A DNA stretch of 64,000 nt from an uncultured Bacteroidales bacterium (GTDB lineage Bacteria; Bacteroidota; Bacteroidia; Bacteroidales; UBA932). The notes beneath the pieces were generated by a model, which was not told the DNA's origin, did no database searches, and worked only from the letters and a program-made list of their open reading frames with translations. Below are positions 9,008 through 18,076 of this stretch, one piece after another (position 1 is the stretch's first letter; each line of letters opens with the position of its first letter). A program made the translations under genes and the position numbers. The DNA is taken from positions 62,001 to 126,000 of the forward strand of contig CALUSC010000002.1 of assembly GCA_944323345.1 (NCBI GenBank), in the 5' to 3' direction.

Positions 9008-9997
9008 ATGGATACGGTATTGAGCGGCATACGCTCCACGGGACATCTTCATCTCGGCAACTATTTCGGGGCATTGAGAAATTTCGTCAGGATACAGGAC
9101 GAATACAAATGTTTTTTCTTCATAGCTGACCTGCATTCGCTGACCACACATCCGCATCCGGATGATTTCCACGCAAGCGTGAAGACCATTCTGGCAGAAT
9201 ATCTGGCTGCAGGGCTCGACCCGGAAAAGTCGGCCATCTACATACAGAGCGACGTGCCGGAAATCAGCGAACTCTATGTTCTCCTCAACATGATAGCATA
9301 CGTGGGGGAACTCGAACGGACTGTCACATTCAAGGAAAAGGTACGCCAGAATCCGAACAACGTGAATGCCGGCCTGCTCACCTACCCTGTGCTCATGGCA
9401 TCGGATATCCTCATACACAGGGCGCAGTGGGTGCCCGTAGGCAAGGATCAGGAACAGCATCTGGAGCTGGCCCGCGTATTCGCACGCAGGTTCAACAACA
9501 TGTACGGCCAGGAGATTTTCCCCGAACCGCGGAATCTCGTATTCCAGGGCGGCGCAGTCAAAGTTCCAGGACTGGACGGAAGCGGGAAAATGGGAAAAAG
9601 CAACGGGAACGGCGTCTACCTCTATGATGACGAGAAGACCATCACAAAAAAAGTGATGAAAGCCGTGACGGATTCCGGACCGACAGAACCGGATTCCCCG
9701 ATGCCCGAAGTCATAGCGAATCTGTTTACGCTGCTGAAGCTGGTTTCCGACCAGTCCACAGTGGATTATTTCACGGAAAAATGGAATGACTGCAGCATCA
9801 GATACGGAGATCTGAAAAAACAGCTGGCCGCAGACATCTGCAAGGTAACGCTGCCTATCAAAGAGAAGATAGACGCCATATATAACGATGACGCATACCT
9901 TTCGAAGGTAGTGGCTTCCGGACGTGAGAGGGCGCGTGCCAGCGCTTCGGACACTCTCGGACTCGTCAAAAAAGCCATAGGCTTCAAATCGTTCTGA
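9008..9997 (+). CDS. trpS: Tryptophanyl-tRNA synthetase
   Basis: 329 residues. Class I aminoacyl-tRNA synthetase with HLGN at 15-18 (HIGH motif) and KMGKS at 194-198 (KMSKS motif), plus the SGIRSTGHLHLGNY start typical of TrpRS. It charges tRNA-Trp. The start lies 4 bases after recA and the stop 5 bases before the aldehyde dehydrogenase, indicating one transcript. Confidence 0.97.
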   Translation: MDTVLSGIRSTGHLHLGNYFGALRNFVRIQDEYKCFFFIADLHSLTTHPHPDDFHASVKTILAEYLAAGLDPEKSAIYIQSDVPEISELYVLLNMIAYVGELERTVTFKEKVRQNPNNVNAGLLTYPVLMASDILIHRAQWVPVGKDQEQHLELARVFARRFNNMYGQEIFPEPRNLVFQGGAVKVPGLDGSGKMGKSNGNGVYLYDDEKTITKKVMKAVTDSGPTEPDSPMPEVIANLFTLLKLVSDQSTVDYFTEKWNDCSIRYGDLKKQLAADICKVTLPIKEKIDAIYNDDAYLSKVVASGRERARASASDTLGLVKKAIGFKSF

Positions 9998-10002
9998 GTA
10001 CG

Positions 10003-11394
10003 ATGGACATGGAAATATTGGAAAAGCAGAGAGAGTTCTTCCGAAACGGAGGGACTCTTTCCGTCAATTACAGGCTGGACTGCCTGAAAAGACTGGAAAA
10101 GGTCATCGGAGCCGGTGAAGACAGGATCATTGCCGCGCTGGCGGCAGATCTCGGCAAAAGCGCCACGGAAGCGTACATGACTGAAACAGGGATGGTATTG
10201 TCAGAACTGTCTACGGCTATCCGCAATCTACGCAAATGGAGCAGGCCTGAAAAAGTCCGGACTCCACTCGCACAGTTTCCCGCCAGCAGCAGAATAATTC
10301 CGGAGCCATACGGCAATGTCCTGATCATGAGTCCGTGGAATTATCCTTTCCTTTTATGCATTTCACCGCTTGTCAGCGCAATAGCGGCAGGCAATACGGC
10401 CATAGTCAAACCGAGTGCTTACGCTCCGTCCGTCTCTGCCCTCGTCAGGGAAATGGCGGAACAGGCCCTGCCGCCTGAAACGGCTGCGGTAATCGAAGGA
10501 GGACGGGATGTTAATTCAGACCTGCTGGAGCAGAAATTCGACTATATATTCTTCACCGGAAGCAAGACTGTCGGCCGGCTGGTTATGGAGAAAGCATCCA
10601 GACATCTTACGCCTGTGACACTGGAACTGGGAGGCAAAAGTCCTGTAATCGTCACTCCTTCGGCGGACATAAAGGTTTCGGCAGCCAGAATAGTATTCGG
10701 AAAATACCTGAACTGCGGGCAGACATGCGTGGCTCCCGATTATGTCATAGTCCACGAAAGCATTGCAGACAGCTTTGCTGAAAGCTGCAAAAGGGAGATT
10801 CTGGGGATGTTCGGGCTGGACCAGATATCGAACCCCGACTATGGGAAAATCATAAACAGGAAACATTTCGACAGGCTCTGCGGGGTGATGGAAGAAGTCA
10901 GGGATAAATGCATTTTCGGAGGGCTGGCGGATTCCGGAAAACTGAAAATTTCCCCGTCGGTATTCCGCCTGGGCAGCATCACCGACCAGGACTGCGACAG
11001 CCACAGGATAATGCAGGACGAGATTTTCGGTCCGCTTATGCCGATACTTACATACAGGAATCCGGAGGAAGTCATCAGCTACGTGGACAGCCATCCGCGG
11101 CCACTTGCCACGTATGTTTTCACCAGGGACAGGAAAGACAAGGAGCTTTTCCTGTCGAGACTGCATTTCGGAGGAGGCTGCGTGAACGATACGGTCATCC
11201 ATCTGGCATCCGGGACCCTGCCGTTCGGAGGCGTCGGTGAAAGCGGAATGGGACAGTACCACGGGAAATTCGGATTCGATACATTCTCGCATTTCAAAAG
11301 CATTGTAGACAAGCCTTTCTGGCTGGATCTTCCGATGAGATACCAGCCATACTCTCCAGCCAAGGAAAAACTGATAAGAAAGTTCCTGAAATGA
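10003..11394 (+). CDS. NAD(P)-dependent aldehyde dehydrogenase, class 3 type
   Basis: 463 residues. PWNYPFLLCISPLVSAIAAGN near residue 106, FTGSKTVG near 184, ELGGKSP near 202 and the catalytic cysteine in NCGQTCVAPDY near 238 are diagnostic. The short length, about 460 against 490-500 residues, and the C-terminal LDLPMRYQPY segment resemble fatty-aldehyde dehydrogenases of the ALDH3 type, which lack the tetramerisation extension. The substrate cannot be deduced. Probably cotranscribed with recA and trpS. Another ATG two codons in gives an equally plausible start. Ends 4 bases from the convergent helix-hairpin-helix gene. Confidence 0.93.
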   Translation: MDMEILEKQREFFRNGGTLSVNYRLDCLKRLEKVIGAGEDRIIAALAADLGKSATEAYMTETGMVLSELSTAIRNLRKWSRPEKVRTPLAQFPASSRIIPEPYGNVLIMSPWNYPFLLCISPLVSAIAAGNTAIVKPSAYAPSVSALVREMAEQALPPETAAVIEGGRDVNSDLLEQKFDYIFFTGSKTVGRLVMEKASRHLTPVTLELGGKSPVIVTPSADIKVSAARIVFGKYLNCGQTCVAPDYVIVHESIADSFAESCKREILGMFGLDQISNPDYGKIINRKHFDRLCGVMEEVRDKCIFGGLADSGKLKISPSVFRLGSITDQDCDSHRIMQDEIFGPLMPILTYRNPEEVISYVDSHPRPLATYVFTRDRKDKELFLSRLHFGGGCVNDTVIHLASGTLPFGGVGESGMGQYHGKFGFDTFSHFKSIVDKPFWLDLPMRYQPYSPAKEKLIRKFLK

Positions 11395-11398
11395 CAGA

Positions 11399-12340
11399 CT
11401 AAGGCTGCTCTATGCTGCACCGGGAAAGTTTTGCGGCCATTTCAGACTTCAGGACACCGGCACCGGCGAGGGCCTCCACAGTCCACAGGGACTTCGGATT
11501 GTTTTCCCTGTACAGCACTATTCCACGGGCTGCATACGGACCTATGTACGGGTGGAGTTTCAGTGAATCCTCCGGCAAGGTCCATAGCGGATATGGCCTG
11601 ACATTGCCGGCACCGACGGCGACCAGATCGGAAAGGCCGTCGAACTTCTCCCTGTCGAAGCGCCAGATATCCATGAGTTGTTCCTTGTACGAATATGAAC
11701 CGCCCAGACGGTGGCGGTATTCCACCATCTTCGAGGCAAAATACCCTCCTATTCCCGGCAGACGGTCGAACGCCGCGGAATCAGCAAGATTAAGGTCGAG
11801 CAACGGGATATCGATATAGGGCTCCAGACGGGCATAGACAGAGTCGGCCACCACGAACGACTTCGCAAAATCTTCCTTTCTGCGGAAAGATCCGCCTTTT
11901 TTCCGGTAATTGTCTATGGAAGCCGCCTGTCTTTGCGTGAATCCGAGCCTCATCAGATCGCGTACGGACACGGTATTGGGATCGAAACGGAAACTCTCCA
12001 CACGCGCCGGGGCCGCATTTCTTCTGACCGCTTCCACCTGCGGTTCATGCACGGACTCGACGGTGACGGCGTAGACATCCTTTCCTCCGATCCGCTTCCG
12101 GGCACTTCCGATACTTTCTTCAGGGACTTTATTCAGGATACGCTCGGCCAGAGATGCCTCCACCACAAAAACCGTATCCGGGACATCCCTGTTTTCCAGA
12201 ATTCCCAGTATCGAAGCCTTATGTATGAATAATGCAGACTGATAGCCTATCACCAGAAACACGAGTGCCGCCACTCCTGCTGCAAAAGATGATTTCAATC
12301 CCCTTCGTCCGTCATGAGGCTCTCTTCTTTCCTTTTCCAT
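11399..12340 (-). CDS. Helix-hairpin-helix (ComEA-like) DNA-binding protein
   Basis: 313 residues. One N-terminal membrane segment (about 16-35, SSFAAGVAALVFLVIGYQSA) and then two or three helix-hairpin-helix units: DLMRLGFTQRQAASIDNYRK near 130, LPGIGGYFASKMVEYRHRLG near 195, and HPYIGPYAARGIVLYREN near 265. Such proteins bind double-stranded DNA; the membrane anchor suggests a ComEA-like role in DNA uptake, though Bacteroidetes members are uncharacterised. Its ATG lies inside the rsmI coding sequence (46-base overlap), so it is translated from the rsmI transcript. Confidence 0.8.
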   Translation of the reverse strand: MEKERREPHDGRRGLKSSFAAGVAALVFLVIGYQSALFIHKASILGILENRDVPDTVFVVEASLAERILNKVPEESIGSARKRIGGKDVYAVTVESVHEPQVEAVRRNAAPARVESFRFDPNTVSVRDLMRLGFTQRQAASIDNYRKKGGSFRRKEDFAKSFVVADSVYARLEPYIDIPLLDLNLADSAAFDRLPGIGGYFASKMVEYRHRLGGSYSYKEQLMDIWRFDREKFDGLSDLVAVGAGNVRPYPLWTLPEDSLKLHPYIGPYAARGIVLYRENNPKSLWTVEALAGAGVLKSEMAAKLSRCSIEQP

Positions 12341-13038
12341 CTTTCCTCCTCCGCTTTCTTCCCCTTTTCAGGAGCCCCTTCCACTATTATGACTATTTCA
12401 CCTTTCGGTTCATGGGCGGAATACCACTTGGCCACATCCTCCAGTGTTCCGCGTCTGTGTTCTTCGAATTTCTTCGATATTTCCCTGGCTACGGAACATC
12501 CCCTGTCCCCGCCGAAATACCCGATGAACTGCTCCAGTGTCTTTACCAGACGATACGGAGATTCATAGAATATCATGGTCCGCTCCTCCTGCGAGAGCTC
12601 CTTCAGCCTGGTCTGCCGTCCTTTCTTTACCGGAAGGAAACCCTCGAAACAGAATCTGTCGCACGGATAACCAGAACTTACCAGTGCCGGCACGAACGCC
12701 GTCGCGCCGGGCAATGTCTCCACTTCGATGCCTTCTTCCACGCATGCCCTGACCAGCAGGAATCCGGGATCGGATATTCCAGGCGTCCCGGCATCGCTTA
12801 TAAGCGCCACGTCGAGCCCGGCCAGAATCCTTTCCTTTATCATCGGTACTGTCTTGTGTTCGTTGAACTTGTGATGCGACTCCAGGCGGCCGTGAATATC
12901 GTAGTGTTTCAGAAGGACAGAACTGGTCCTGGTGTCTTCCGCCAGGATCAGATCCACCGACTTCAGGACATTGACGGCTCTGAACGTCATATCCTCAAGA
13001 TTTCCGACAGGGGTCGGGACTATATAAAGTTTACCCAT
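12295..13038 (-). CDS. rsmI: 16S rRNA (cytidine1402-2'-O)-methyltransferase
   Basis: 247 residues. The N-terminal [20 protein letters not shown] and the [11 protein letters not shown] segment are hallmarks of RsmI in the tetrapyrrole methylase superfamily; [12 protein letters not shown] near 80 is the SAM site. It 2'-O-methylates C1402 in the 16S decoding centre. The lysine- and glutamate-rich tail overlaps the start of the following helix-hairpin-helix gene by 46 bases. Divergent from tdk. Confidence 0.94.
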   Translation of the reverse strand: MGKLYIVPTPVGNLEDMTFRAVNVLKSVDLILAEDTRTSSVLLKHYDIHGRLESHHKFNEHKTVPMIKERILAGLDVALISDAGTPGISDPGFLLVRACVEEGIEVETLPGATAFVPALVSSGYPCDRFCFEGFLPVKKGRQTRLKELSQEERTMIFYESPYRLVKTLEQFIGYFGGDRGCSVAREISKKFEEHRRGTLEDVAKWYSAHEPKGEIVIIVEGAPEKGKKAEEERWKRKEESLMTDEGD

Positions 13039-13051
13039 GGCTCAAAATTCA

Positions 13052-13083
13052 TTTGGTCGGCATCCTGTTTATGAATATATTTG
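13052..13083 (+). promoter_or_regulatory. tdk promoter, -33 and -7 elements
   Basis: TTTG at 13052-13055, spacer of 20, TATATTTG at 13076-13083: a full consensus match. Transcription would begin near 13090, so any start codon before that cannot be used. Confidence 0.8.
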
Positions 13084-13109
13084 CAGAGCCGAACGACAAA
13101 TGTAGTGAA

Positions 13110-13682
13110 ATGTTTTCAGAATGCGTAAAAAAAGCCGGTTCCATCGAAGTAATCTGCGGATCGATGTTCTCAGGAAAGACGGAAGAGCTCATAAGAAGGC
13201 TGAAAAGAGCCCAGTTCGCCAACCAGAAAGTGGAAATATACAAACCCGCGGTAGACGTCAGATACTCGGATGAAGAGGTTGTATCCCATGATTTCCACAG
13301 CATTCCGTCTACTCCCATAGACACGCCGGCCAGCATGCTCCTGCTGTCGAGCGATGTGGATGTAGTCGGCATCGATGAAGCGCAGTTTTTCGACGACACT
13401 ATAGTGGAAGTGGCACAGACTCTGGCCAACAGAGGCATAAGAGTCATCATAGCGGGACTCGACATGGACTTCGCGGGAAAACCGTTCGGACCGATCCCGG
13501 CTCTTATGGCCGTGGCTGAAGATGTGCAGAAAGTACACGCCATCTGCGTAAAATGCGGAAGCCCTGCCAACAACTCACACCGTCTTTCCAAAGATGACAG
13601 CCTCGTGGTTCTGGGAGAAAAGGATATCTACGAGCCATTGTGCAGACACTGCTACAACGAAGCGACAGCAAAAGAAAAATAA
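13110..13682 (+). CDS. tdk: Thymidine kinase
   Basis: 190 residues from ATG 13110. The P-loop GSMFSGKTE at residues 17-25, [10 protein letters not shown] (Walker B/lasso region) and a CVKCG plus CRHC zinc site identify a type II thymidine kinase for salvage of thymidine to dTMP. The frame extends upstream to 13053, but the full-consensus promoter at 13052-13083 covers those codons, so the message cannot contain them. The resulting [17 protein letters not shown] start matches the usual Bacteroidetes enzyme length. Its 3' end is 3 bases from the convergent recombinase gene. Confidence 0.95.
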   Translation: MFSECVKKAGSIEVICGSMFSGKTEELIRRLKRAQFANQKVEIYKPAVDVRYSDEEVVSHDFHSIPSTPIDTPASMLLLSSDVDVVGIDEAQFFDDTIVEVAQTLANRGIRVIIAGLDMDFAGKPFGPIPALMAVAEDVQKVHAICVKCGSPANNSHRLSKDDSLVVLGEKDIYEPLCRHCYNEATAKEK

Positions 13683-13685
13683 CGT

Positions 13686-14561
13686 CTATTTTTTACGCGG
13701 ATGACACTTCAGTATAGTAGACTGCCACGTCCGCGCATCGATATGGGTGTATATTTCAGTAGTCAGGATACTTTCGTGTCCCAGCATTTCCTGTACTGCC
13801 CTGAGATCCGCTCCGTTCGAGATAAGGTGCGTCGCAAATGAGTGGCGCAGGGAATGGGGGGATATCGTTTTGTTGATCCCGGCAGCCATCGCGCTTCTCT
13901 TTACCAGGTTGAATGCCGAAATACGGGAAAACCTCCCTCCCCTGGCATTAAGGAAAACCAGATCGGAGTCTTTGGATTCCGCAGGCTCAGGACGCGCGCC
14001 GATATAAGCCTTCAGCGAATCGGAAGCCATATCCCCCAGAGGGACAAGGCGCTGCTTGTCGCCCTTGCCCGTTATGCGGATGAACCCTTCATCGAAGAAA
14101 ATATCCGTAATCCTCATGCCTACAGCTTCGGACACTCGCAGCCCGCACCCATACATCACTTCGAGCAGGGCTCTGTCTCTCAGTCCTTTCCAGTCAGAAG
14201 TATCCACTGATGAAATCATCGCATCAATGTCTTCCGGAGAAAGTACGTCCGGCAAATTCCTGCCGATTTTCGGAGAATCCACCCTGTCGCACGGATTCCC
14301 GGCCATGTACCCTTCCAGTATCAGATAATTGAAAAAAGAACGCAAGGCACTGAGAATGCGTGCCTGCGTTCTTTTGGATATGGTCCTTCCCGAAAAATAC
14401 CCCGCGATGTCATCCGGCGTTACCTCTTCCGGGACAAGTCCTGTCCCTTCAAAGAACAGCGAAAGATCCGACAAGTACGACGAGACGGTATTTCCGGACA
14501 TCGCCCTTTCGATTTTCAGATACGAACCGTATTCGGGAAGTATTTGTCCGGGATCGAGCAT
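13686..14561 (-). CDS. xerD: Tyrosine recombinase XerC/XerD
   Basis: 291 residues. All catalytic residues are visible: Arg142 in GCGLRVSEA, Lys167 in TGKGDKQR, His236 and Arg239 in SPHSLRHSFA, His262 in LGHESILTT and Tyr271 in IYTH. The N-terminal SAM-like core-binding domain covers about 5-90. Length and motifs fit the chromosome dimer resolution recombinases XerC/XerD rather than a phage integrase, and no attachment sites or cargo surround it. XerC and XerD cannot be told apart with certainty by eye. Starts 3 bases after the dipeptidyl peptidase gene. Confidence 0.88.
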   Translation of the reverse strand: MLDPGQILPEYGSYLKIERAMSGNTVSSYLSDLSLFFEGTGLVPEEVTPDDIAGYFSGRTISKRTQARILSALRSFFNYLILEGYMAGNPCDRVDSPKIGRNLPDVLSPEDIDAMISSVDTSDWKGLRDRALLEVMYGCGLRVSEAVGMRITDIFFDEGFIRITGKGDKQRLVPLGDMASDSLKAYIGARPEPAESKDSDLVFLNARGGRFSRISAFNLVKRSAMAAGINKTISPHSLRHSFATHLISNGADLRAVQEMLGHESILTTEIYTHIDARTWQSTILKCHPRKK

Positions 14562-14564
14562 TGC

Positions 14565-16571
14565 CTATAATGTAGCATACTTCTTCCCGTACTCCATCAT
14601 CTGGCCGAGATAGTCCGCAGGATACTCCACACGGTAATCCACGATCTTCCCATGCTTCTCCACAGGTATGATTTCCGGATTCACGAATCCTCCGTAAGGC
14701 TTGAGGTTCAAGGCCTTATAACGGTCCCTGACTTCCTTGTGAAGCGCAGGGTCGATATTCACGGCATATTTTTCCACCAGAGCCTTTCCTGCGGCATAAT
14801 CGCCTTCCGACTTGATTCTCTGCACCTCTGCAAGAAGTTTTCCGAAAAGTCCGCGGAGAGCCTCGTAGTCATTCACTACAAAATAAGTCTTTCCGTCACG
14901 TATTTTTTTCTCGATTACATTGTCTGCCTTCCCTGCCTCGTAGCACCACTCGGCAATGAGCTTTCTGTTCTGCATGTGGGCTTCGGTATTCTTTTTACCG
15001 AGTTCCACCCTGGTGAACTGGACCATGAGGCCGTTTCTGATATAATTCGAGTACTGCGGCTTGTACGCCTCCGCATCAGGGATTATTCCGAGTTCCACCA
15101 GTTTCGGATCGGCAATATAGTAAAGGCCGAACAGGTCAGCCCTGGTCTCTTCCAGAGTCGAGCTGTATTCGCCGAGCGCATTGGCCGGGGTACCCGGCAG
15201 AAGCTGTCCGGAACCGTGTCCGAGACATTCATGCAGGTCGGTGTGGATCTCATCCGTTATGGAAAGATACTTTCTGGCAGCCGCGACCTCTTCCTCGGAC
15301 CATGCGAACTCTTTCAGAGTACTGTTCGGGGACTCCTGCGCGGCAAGGTCGTAGGCATGGGTGATATTGGCTATGGTCACAGATTTCGAGCCGTAGTCAC
15401 GTCTGATCCAGTCTGCGTTCGGAAGATTTATACCTATCGGAGTAGACGGATAGCAGTCTCCTGCCAGCGTGGTGGCATCTATTACTTTGGCCGAAACTCC
15501 CTTCACTACCGGTTTCCTGAATCTCGGATCTACAGGGGAATTGTCTTCGAACCACTGGGCGTTCCCGCTTATGATTTCCGTGCGTTCGGATGCGGCATGG
15601 TCCTTTATGTTCACCAGACCTTCCCACGTGGCCTTTCTTCCGAGAGGGTCGTTGTAATCCTCGACAAAACCGTTTACAAAGTCCACTGTTCCGAGCGTAT
15701 CCTGCAGCCACTCAATATTATATTCGTCCCAGAGTTTCAGGTCGCCTGTCCGGTAATATTCTATAAGAAGGGCGATATATTTTTTCTGGGCGTCGTTTTC
15801 GGCCACTGCCGCAGCCTTTTCAAGTTCGGCAACGATTTTTTCAAGGGCAGGACCGTACAGGCCGCCTATTTTGTAGACTTCTTCCCTGATGATTCCGTCC
15901 TCTCCCTTGACCAGTCTGCTGTTCAGCCCGTATGAGACAGGTGTCGGGTCATCGGGGTCTGCCATATCAGCATAAAACTTCTCCACTTCCGCGCGTGTAA
16001 CGTTCTCATAAAAGTTGACGGCGGATTCGGCCACTATGTCCCCCGTCCCGGATATGGACTTGCGCTGCGGGTAGATGTCCGGACTGTAAATGACTTCAAG
16101 CAGGTAATCGGCATCCCCGTCATAGCCTGAAGCTTCCAGCAAAGTCCTGAAATAAGACTCAGGACACTCAGGGAAGAACTTGTCCTCGGCATAATGATGA
16201 TGTATGCCGTTGCTGAAGAAGAGTCTCTTGGCATATACCGTGAAATTCCTGAAATCTTCGCATTCCCTGTCGCCGCCGTAATTGTCGATTATCGTCTCGA
16301 CAGCCTTCCTTACAGGCAGATTCACCTTACAGTTCTGCATCCAGATGATATCGCGCCCGTATTTGGCCGCCTCTCCCAGATGGTAAACATACTCTTTCTG
16401 GCGGAGCGTAAGCTGGTCCCATCCCGGAATCCGGTAACGCATGATTTTCAAATCCGCGAATTCGTCTATCAGATATTTGAAATCGCCTTCAGCCTTCCTG
16501 TCGCAGTTTCCGCAGGAAACCAGCACTGCCGCTGTCCCCAATGATGCTATCATTTTTCCTATTCTTGACAT
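14565..16571 (-). CDS. Dipeptidyl peptidase III (M49) lipoprotein
   Basis: 668 residues from ATG 16571; the frame is open three more codons but only to a TTG. The zinc motif HECLGH (447-452) and EETRAD (474-479) define family M49; HECLGH is the six-residue form reported for bacterial DPP III instead of the longer eukaryotic HELLGH. A lipobox with Cys20 (AVLVSC) indicates export as a lipoprotein, probably periplasmic or surface. It removes dipeptides from the N-termini of oligopeptides. Shares a transcript with xerD, 3 bases downstream. Confidence 0.92.
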   Translation of the reverse strand: MSRIGKMIASLGTAAVLVSCGNCDRKAEGDFKYLIDEFADLKIMRYRIPGWDQLTLRQKEYVYHLGEAAKYGRDIIWMQNCKVNLPVRKAVETIIDNYGGDRECEDFRNFTVYAKRLFFSNGIHHHYAEDKFFPECPESYFRTLLEASGYDGDADYLLEVIYSPDIYPQRKSISGTGDIVAESAVNFYENVTRAEVEKFYADMADPDDPTPVSYGLNSRLVKGEDGIIREEVYKIGGLYGPALEKIVAELEKAAAVAENDAQKKYIALLIEYYRTGDLKLWDEYNIEWLQDTLGTVDFVNGFVEDYNDPLGRKATWEGLVNIKDHAASERTEIISGNAQWFEDNSPVDPRFRKPVVKGVSAKVIDATTLAGDCYPSTPIGINLPNADWIRRDYGSKSVTIANITHAYDLAAQESPNSTLKEFAWSEEEVAAARKYLSITDEIHTDLHECLGHGSGQLLPGTPANALGEYSSTLEETRADLFGLYYIADPKLVELGIIPDAEAYKPQYSNYIRNGLMVQFTRVELGKKNTEAHMQNRKLIAEWCYEAGKADNVIEKKIRDGKTYFVVNDYEALRGLFGKLLAEVQRIKSEGDYAAGKALVEKYAVNIDPALHKEVRDRYKALNLKPYGGFVNPEIIPVEKHGKIVDYRVEYPADYLGQMMEYGKKYATL

Positions 16572-16660
16572 TTCATCCAAATTAGATTACACTATAAATT
16601 TCCACGTACGCCCCGGAATCCGGGGAGAACGCATGAGTGGCAAAAATAAAAAAATTTATT

Positions 16661-16668
16661 TAGTTTTG
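16661..16668 (+). promoter_or_regulatory. -7 promoter box for the clostripain-like gene
   Basis: TAGTTTTG, a match to TAnnTTTG, 31 bases before the ATG at 16700. No TTTG at the expected -33 position. A purine-rich GGAGGA at 16685-16690, 9 bases before the start, would serve as ribosome binding site, which is unusual in this window. Confidence 0.5.
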
Positions 16669-16699
16669 CGCAAAATTCCGTATCGGAGGAAAAGAAACG

Positions 16700-17920
16700 A
16701 TGATGAAAGACTTGAAGATATTGATGGCTGTCCTGCTCTGCGCGGTGTCGGCATACTCTTGCACCGAAAGCACCATAGACGACATAGACTTTGCCGACAG
16801 AAGGACTCTGATACTGTATTCCGCCGGTTTCAACAACCTTTCAAATGCACTGCTCGATGACATAGAAGACATCTGCGAAAGCTATGTACCTGACGGCAAC
16901 CGCAGGAACAGGGACAACCTTTTCATATTCTCCCACCATATCGAGTCCGGATATAAAGACCGGACATCCCCGCACCTGATAAAGGTCTACCGCGTCGGAG
17001 ACAAGATATTCAGGGACACCCTCGTCACTTATCCGCCTGAAACCAGTGCCGTTTCGCCGGAAACACTCAGAAACGTCCTGAAATATGTCGACGATAACTT
17101 CAAGTCGGAAGAATACGGACTTATCTTCTCTTCACACGCTTCAGGATGGCTTCCTCCGAATTTTTCCCTCAACGGCACATGGACTGCCTCCGAATCTTCC
17201 GCATCGTCACCGCAACGAAGCATAGGCCAGGATGCCGGGACGCTGGAAGAAATGGACGCCAAGGATTTTGCAGCCGCCCTGCCGATGAAATTCAAATACA
17301 TAATATTCGATTCATGCCTGGTCGGAGGCATAGAGGTAGCGTATGAGTTCAAGGACGTTACGGACTATCTGGTCTTTTCTGCGGAAGAAATATTGTCCGA
17401 CGGGCTCGTATATACCGATATTACCCGCAGGCTGCTTCAGGAAACACCTTCCGACATCATCGGGGTAGCCGAAGACTTCTATAAGCATTACGACTCTCTT
17501 TCAGGGAATTACAGGTCAGCCACCATTTCAGTGGTGGACTGCTCGCAGCTGGACGGCCTGGCATCAGTATGCGCGGAGATTTTCAGCAGTCACAAAGGAC
17601 AGATTCCGGCCATAAATTACTGGGACGTCCAGCCGATGCGCCGTTCTTTCCAGTGGTTCTACGACTTCCGCGACATTCTGGACCAGCTCGGACTGTCTGA
17701 AAGCGAAACAGTAAAACTGGATGAGGCCCTGGAACGGTGCATCCTGTACAAGGCCAATACGGAATACTTCTTCGAAACTGAACTGGAAACGTTCTGCGGG
17801 ATAAGCATGTATCTTCCGAGTGCCGTAAAATCCTCTGCAGCCAGAGATTACCTGAATGAATACTACAGAGGGTTCAAATGGGACAAGGCTACAGGATATC
17901 TCGACGCATATTTTCTTTAG
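16700..17920 (+). CDS. Clostripain-like (C11) cysteine peptidase lipoprotein
   Basis: 406 residues. Lipobox Cys21 (SAYSC). His146 in LIFSSHASGWLPP and Cys206 in IIFDSCLVGGIEVAYE are the catalytic dyad pattern of clan CD, family C11. The insert between them is short and no long propeptide is seen. C11 enzymes cleave after arginine or lysine and are common as Bacteroidales surface lipoproteins; the substrate here is unknown. Flanked by the dipeptidyl peptidase (divergent) and rplY, so a monocistronic unit. Confidence 0.85.
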   Translation: MMKDLKILMAVLLCAVSAYSCTESTIDDIDFADRRTLILYSAGFNNLSNALLDDIEDICESYVPDGNRRNRDNLFIFSHHIESGYKDRTSPHLIKVYRVGDKIFRDTLVTYPPETSAVSPETLRNVLKYVDDNFKSEEYGLIFSSHASGWLPPNFSLNGTWTASESSASSPQRSIGQDAGTLEEMDAKDFAAALPMKFKYIIFDSCLVGGIEVAYEFKDVTDYLVFSAEEILSDGLVYTDITRRLLQETPSDIIGVAEDFYKHYDSLSGNYRSATISVVDCSQLDGLASVCAEIFSSHKGQIPAINYWDVQPMRRSFQWFYDFRDILDQLGLSESETVKLDEALERCILYKANTEYFFETELETFCGISMYLPSAVKSSAARDYLNEYYRGFKWDKATGYLDAYFL

Positions 17921-17989
17921 CCCCGCATCCGTTCTTCCGTCCTTGACGTCAGGAAAATCGGAAAATTATTGTTTATCATATAATTTTGC

Positions 17990-17997
17990 TATATTTG
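17990..17997 (+). promoter_or_regulatory. -7 promoter box for rplY-pth
   Basis: TATATTTG, full -7 consensus; a TTG at 17969-17971 with an 18-base spacer may be the -33 element. A perfect 8-base palindrome TGACGTCA at 17944-17951 lies just upstream and could be a regulator site. The leader to the rplY ATG is about 70 bases. Confidence 0.65.
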
Positions 17998-18000
17998 CAG

Positions 18001-18048
18001 CCCCTAAAAGCCGGACGGCTTTTGGTGCAATGGGGTCCGGAAACGGAC
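18001..18048 (+). promoter_or_regulatory. Structured rplY mRNA leader
   Basis: Two stem-loops in the untranslated leader: AAAAGCC 18006-18012 with GGCTTTT 18017-18023 around a GGAC loop, and GTCCG 18035-18039 with CGGAC 18044-18048 around a GAAA tetraloop. CCCC at 18001-18004 can also pair with GGGG at 18032-18035. The arrangement could be an autoregulatory site for L25, but that is inference. Confidence 0.45.
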
Positions 18049-18076
18049 TGAGTAACACATTTTCAATCTTAACAAA

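Noticed and set aside
13053-13109. Longer N-terminus for thymidine kinase
   Set aside because: The region contains the complete TTTG-N20-TATATTTG promoter, so these codons would not be in the mRNA.
13686-14561. Tyrosine recombinase as integrase of a mobile element
   Set aside because: Length and motifs fit XerC/XerD; neighbours are housekeeping genes and no attachment-site repeats or cargo genes flank it.
14652-15935. 427-codon open frame on the plus strand
   Set aside because: Antisense to the dipeptidyl peptidase III gene, whose HECLGH and EETRAD motifs are certain. Open antisense frames arise from codon bias.
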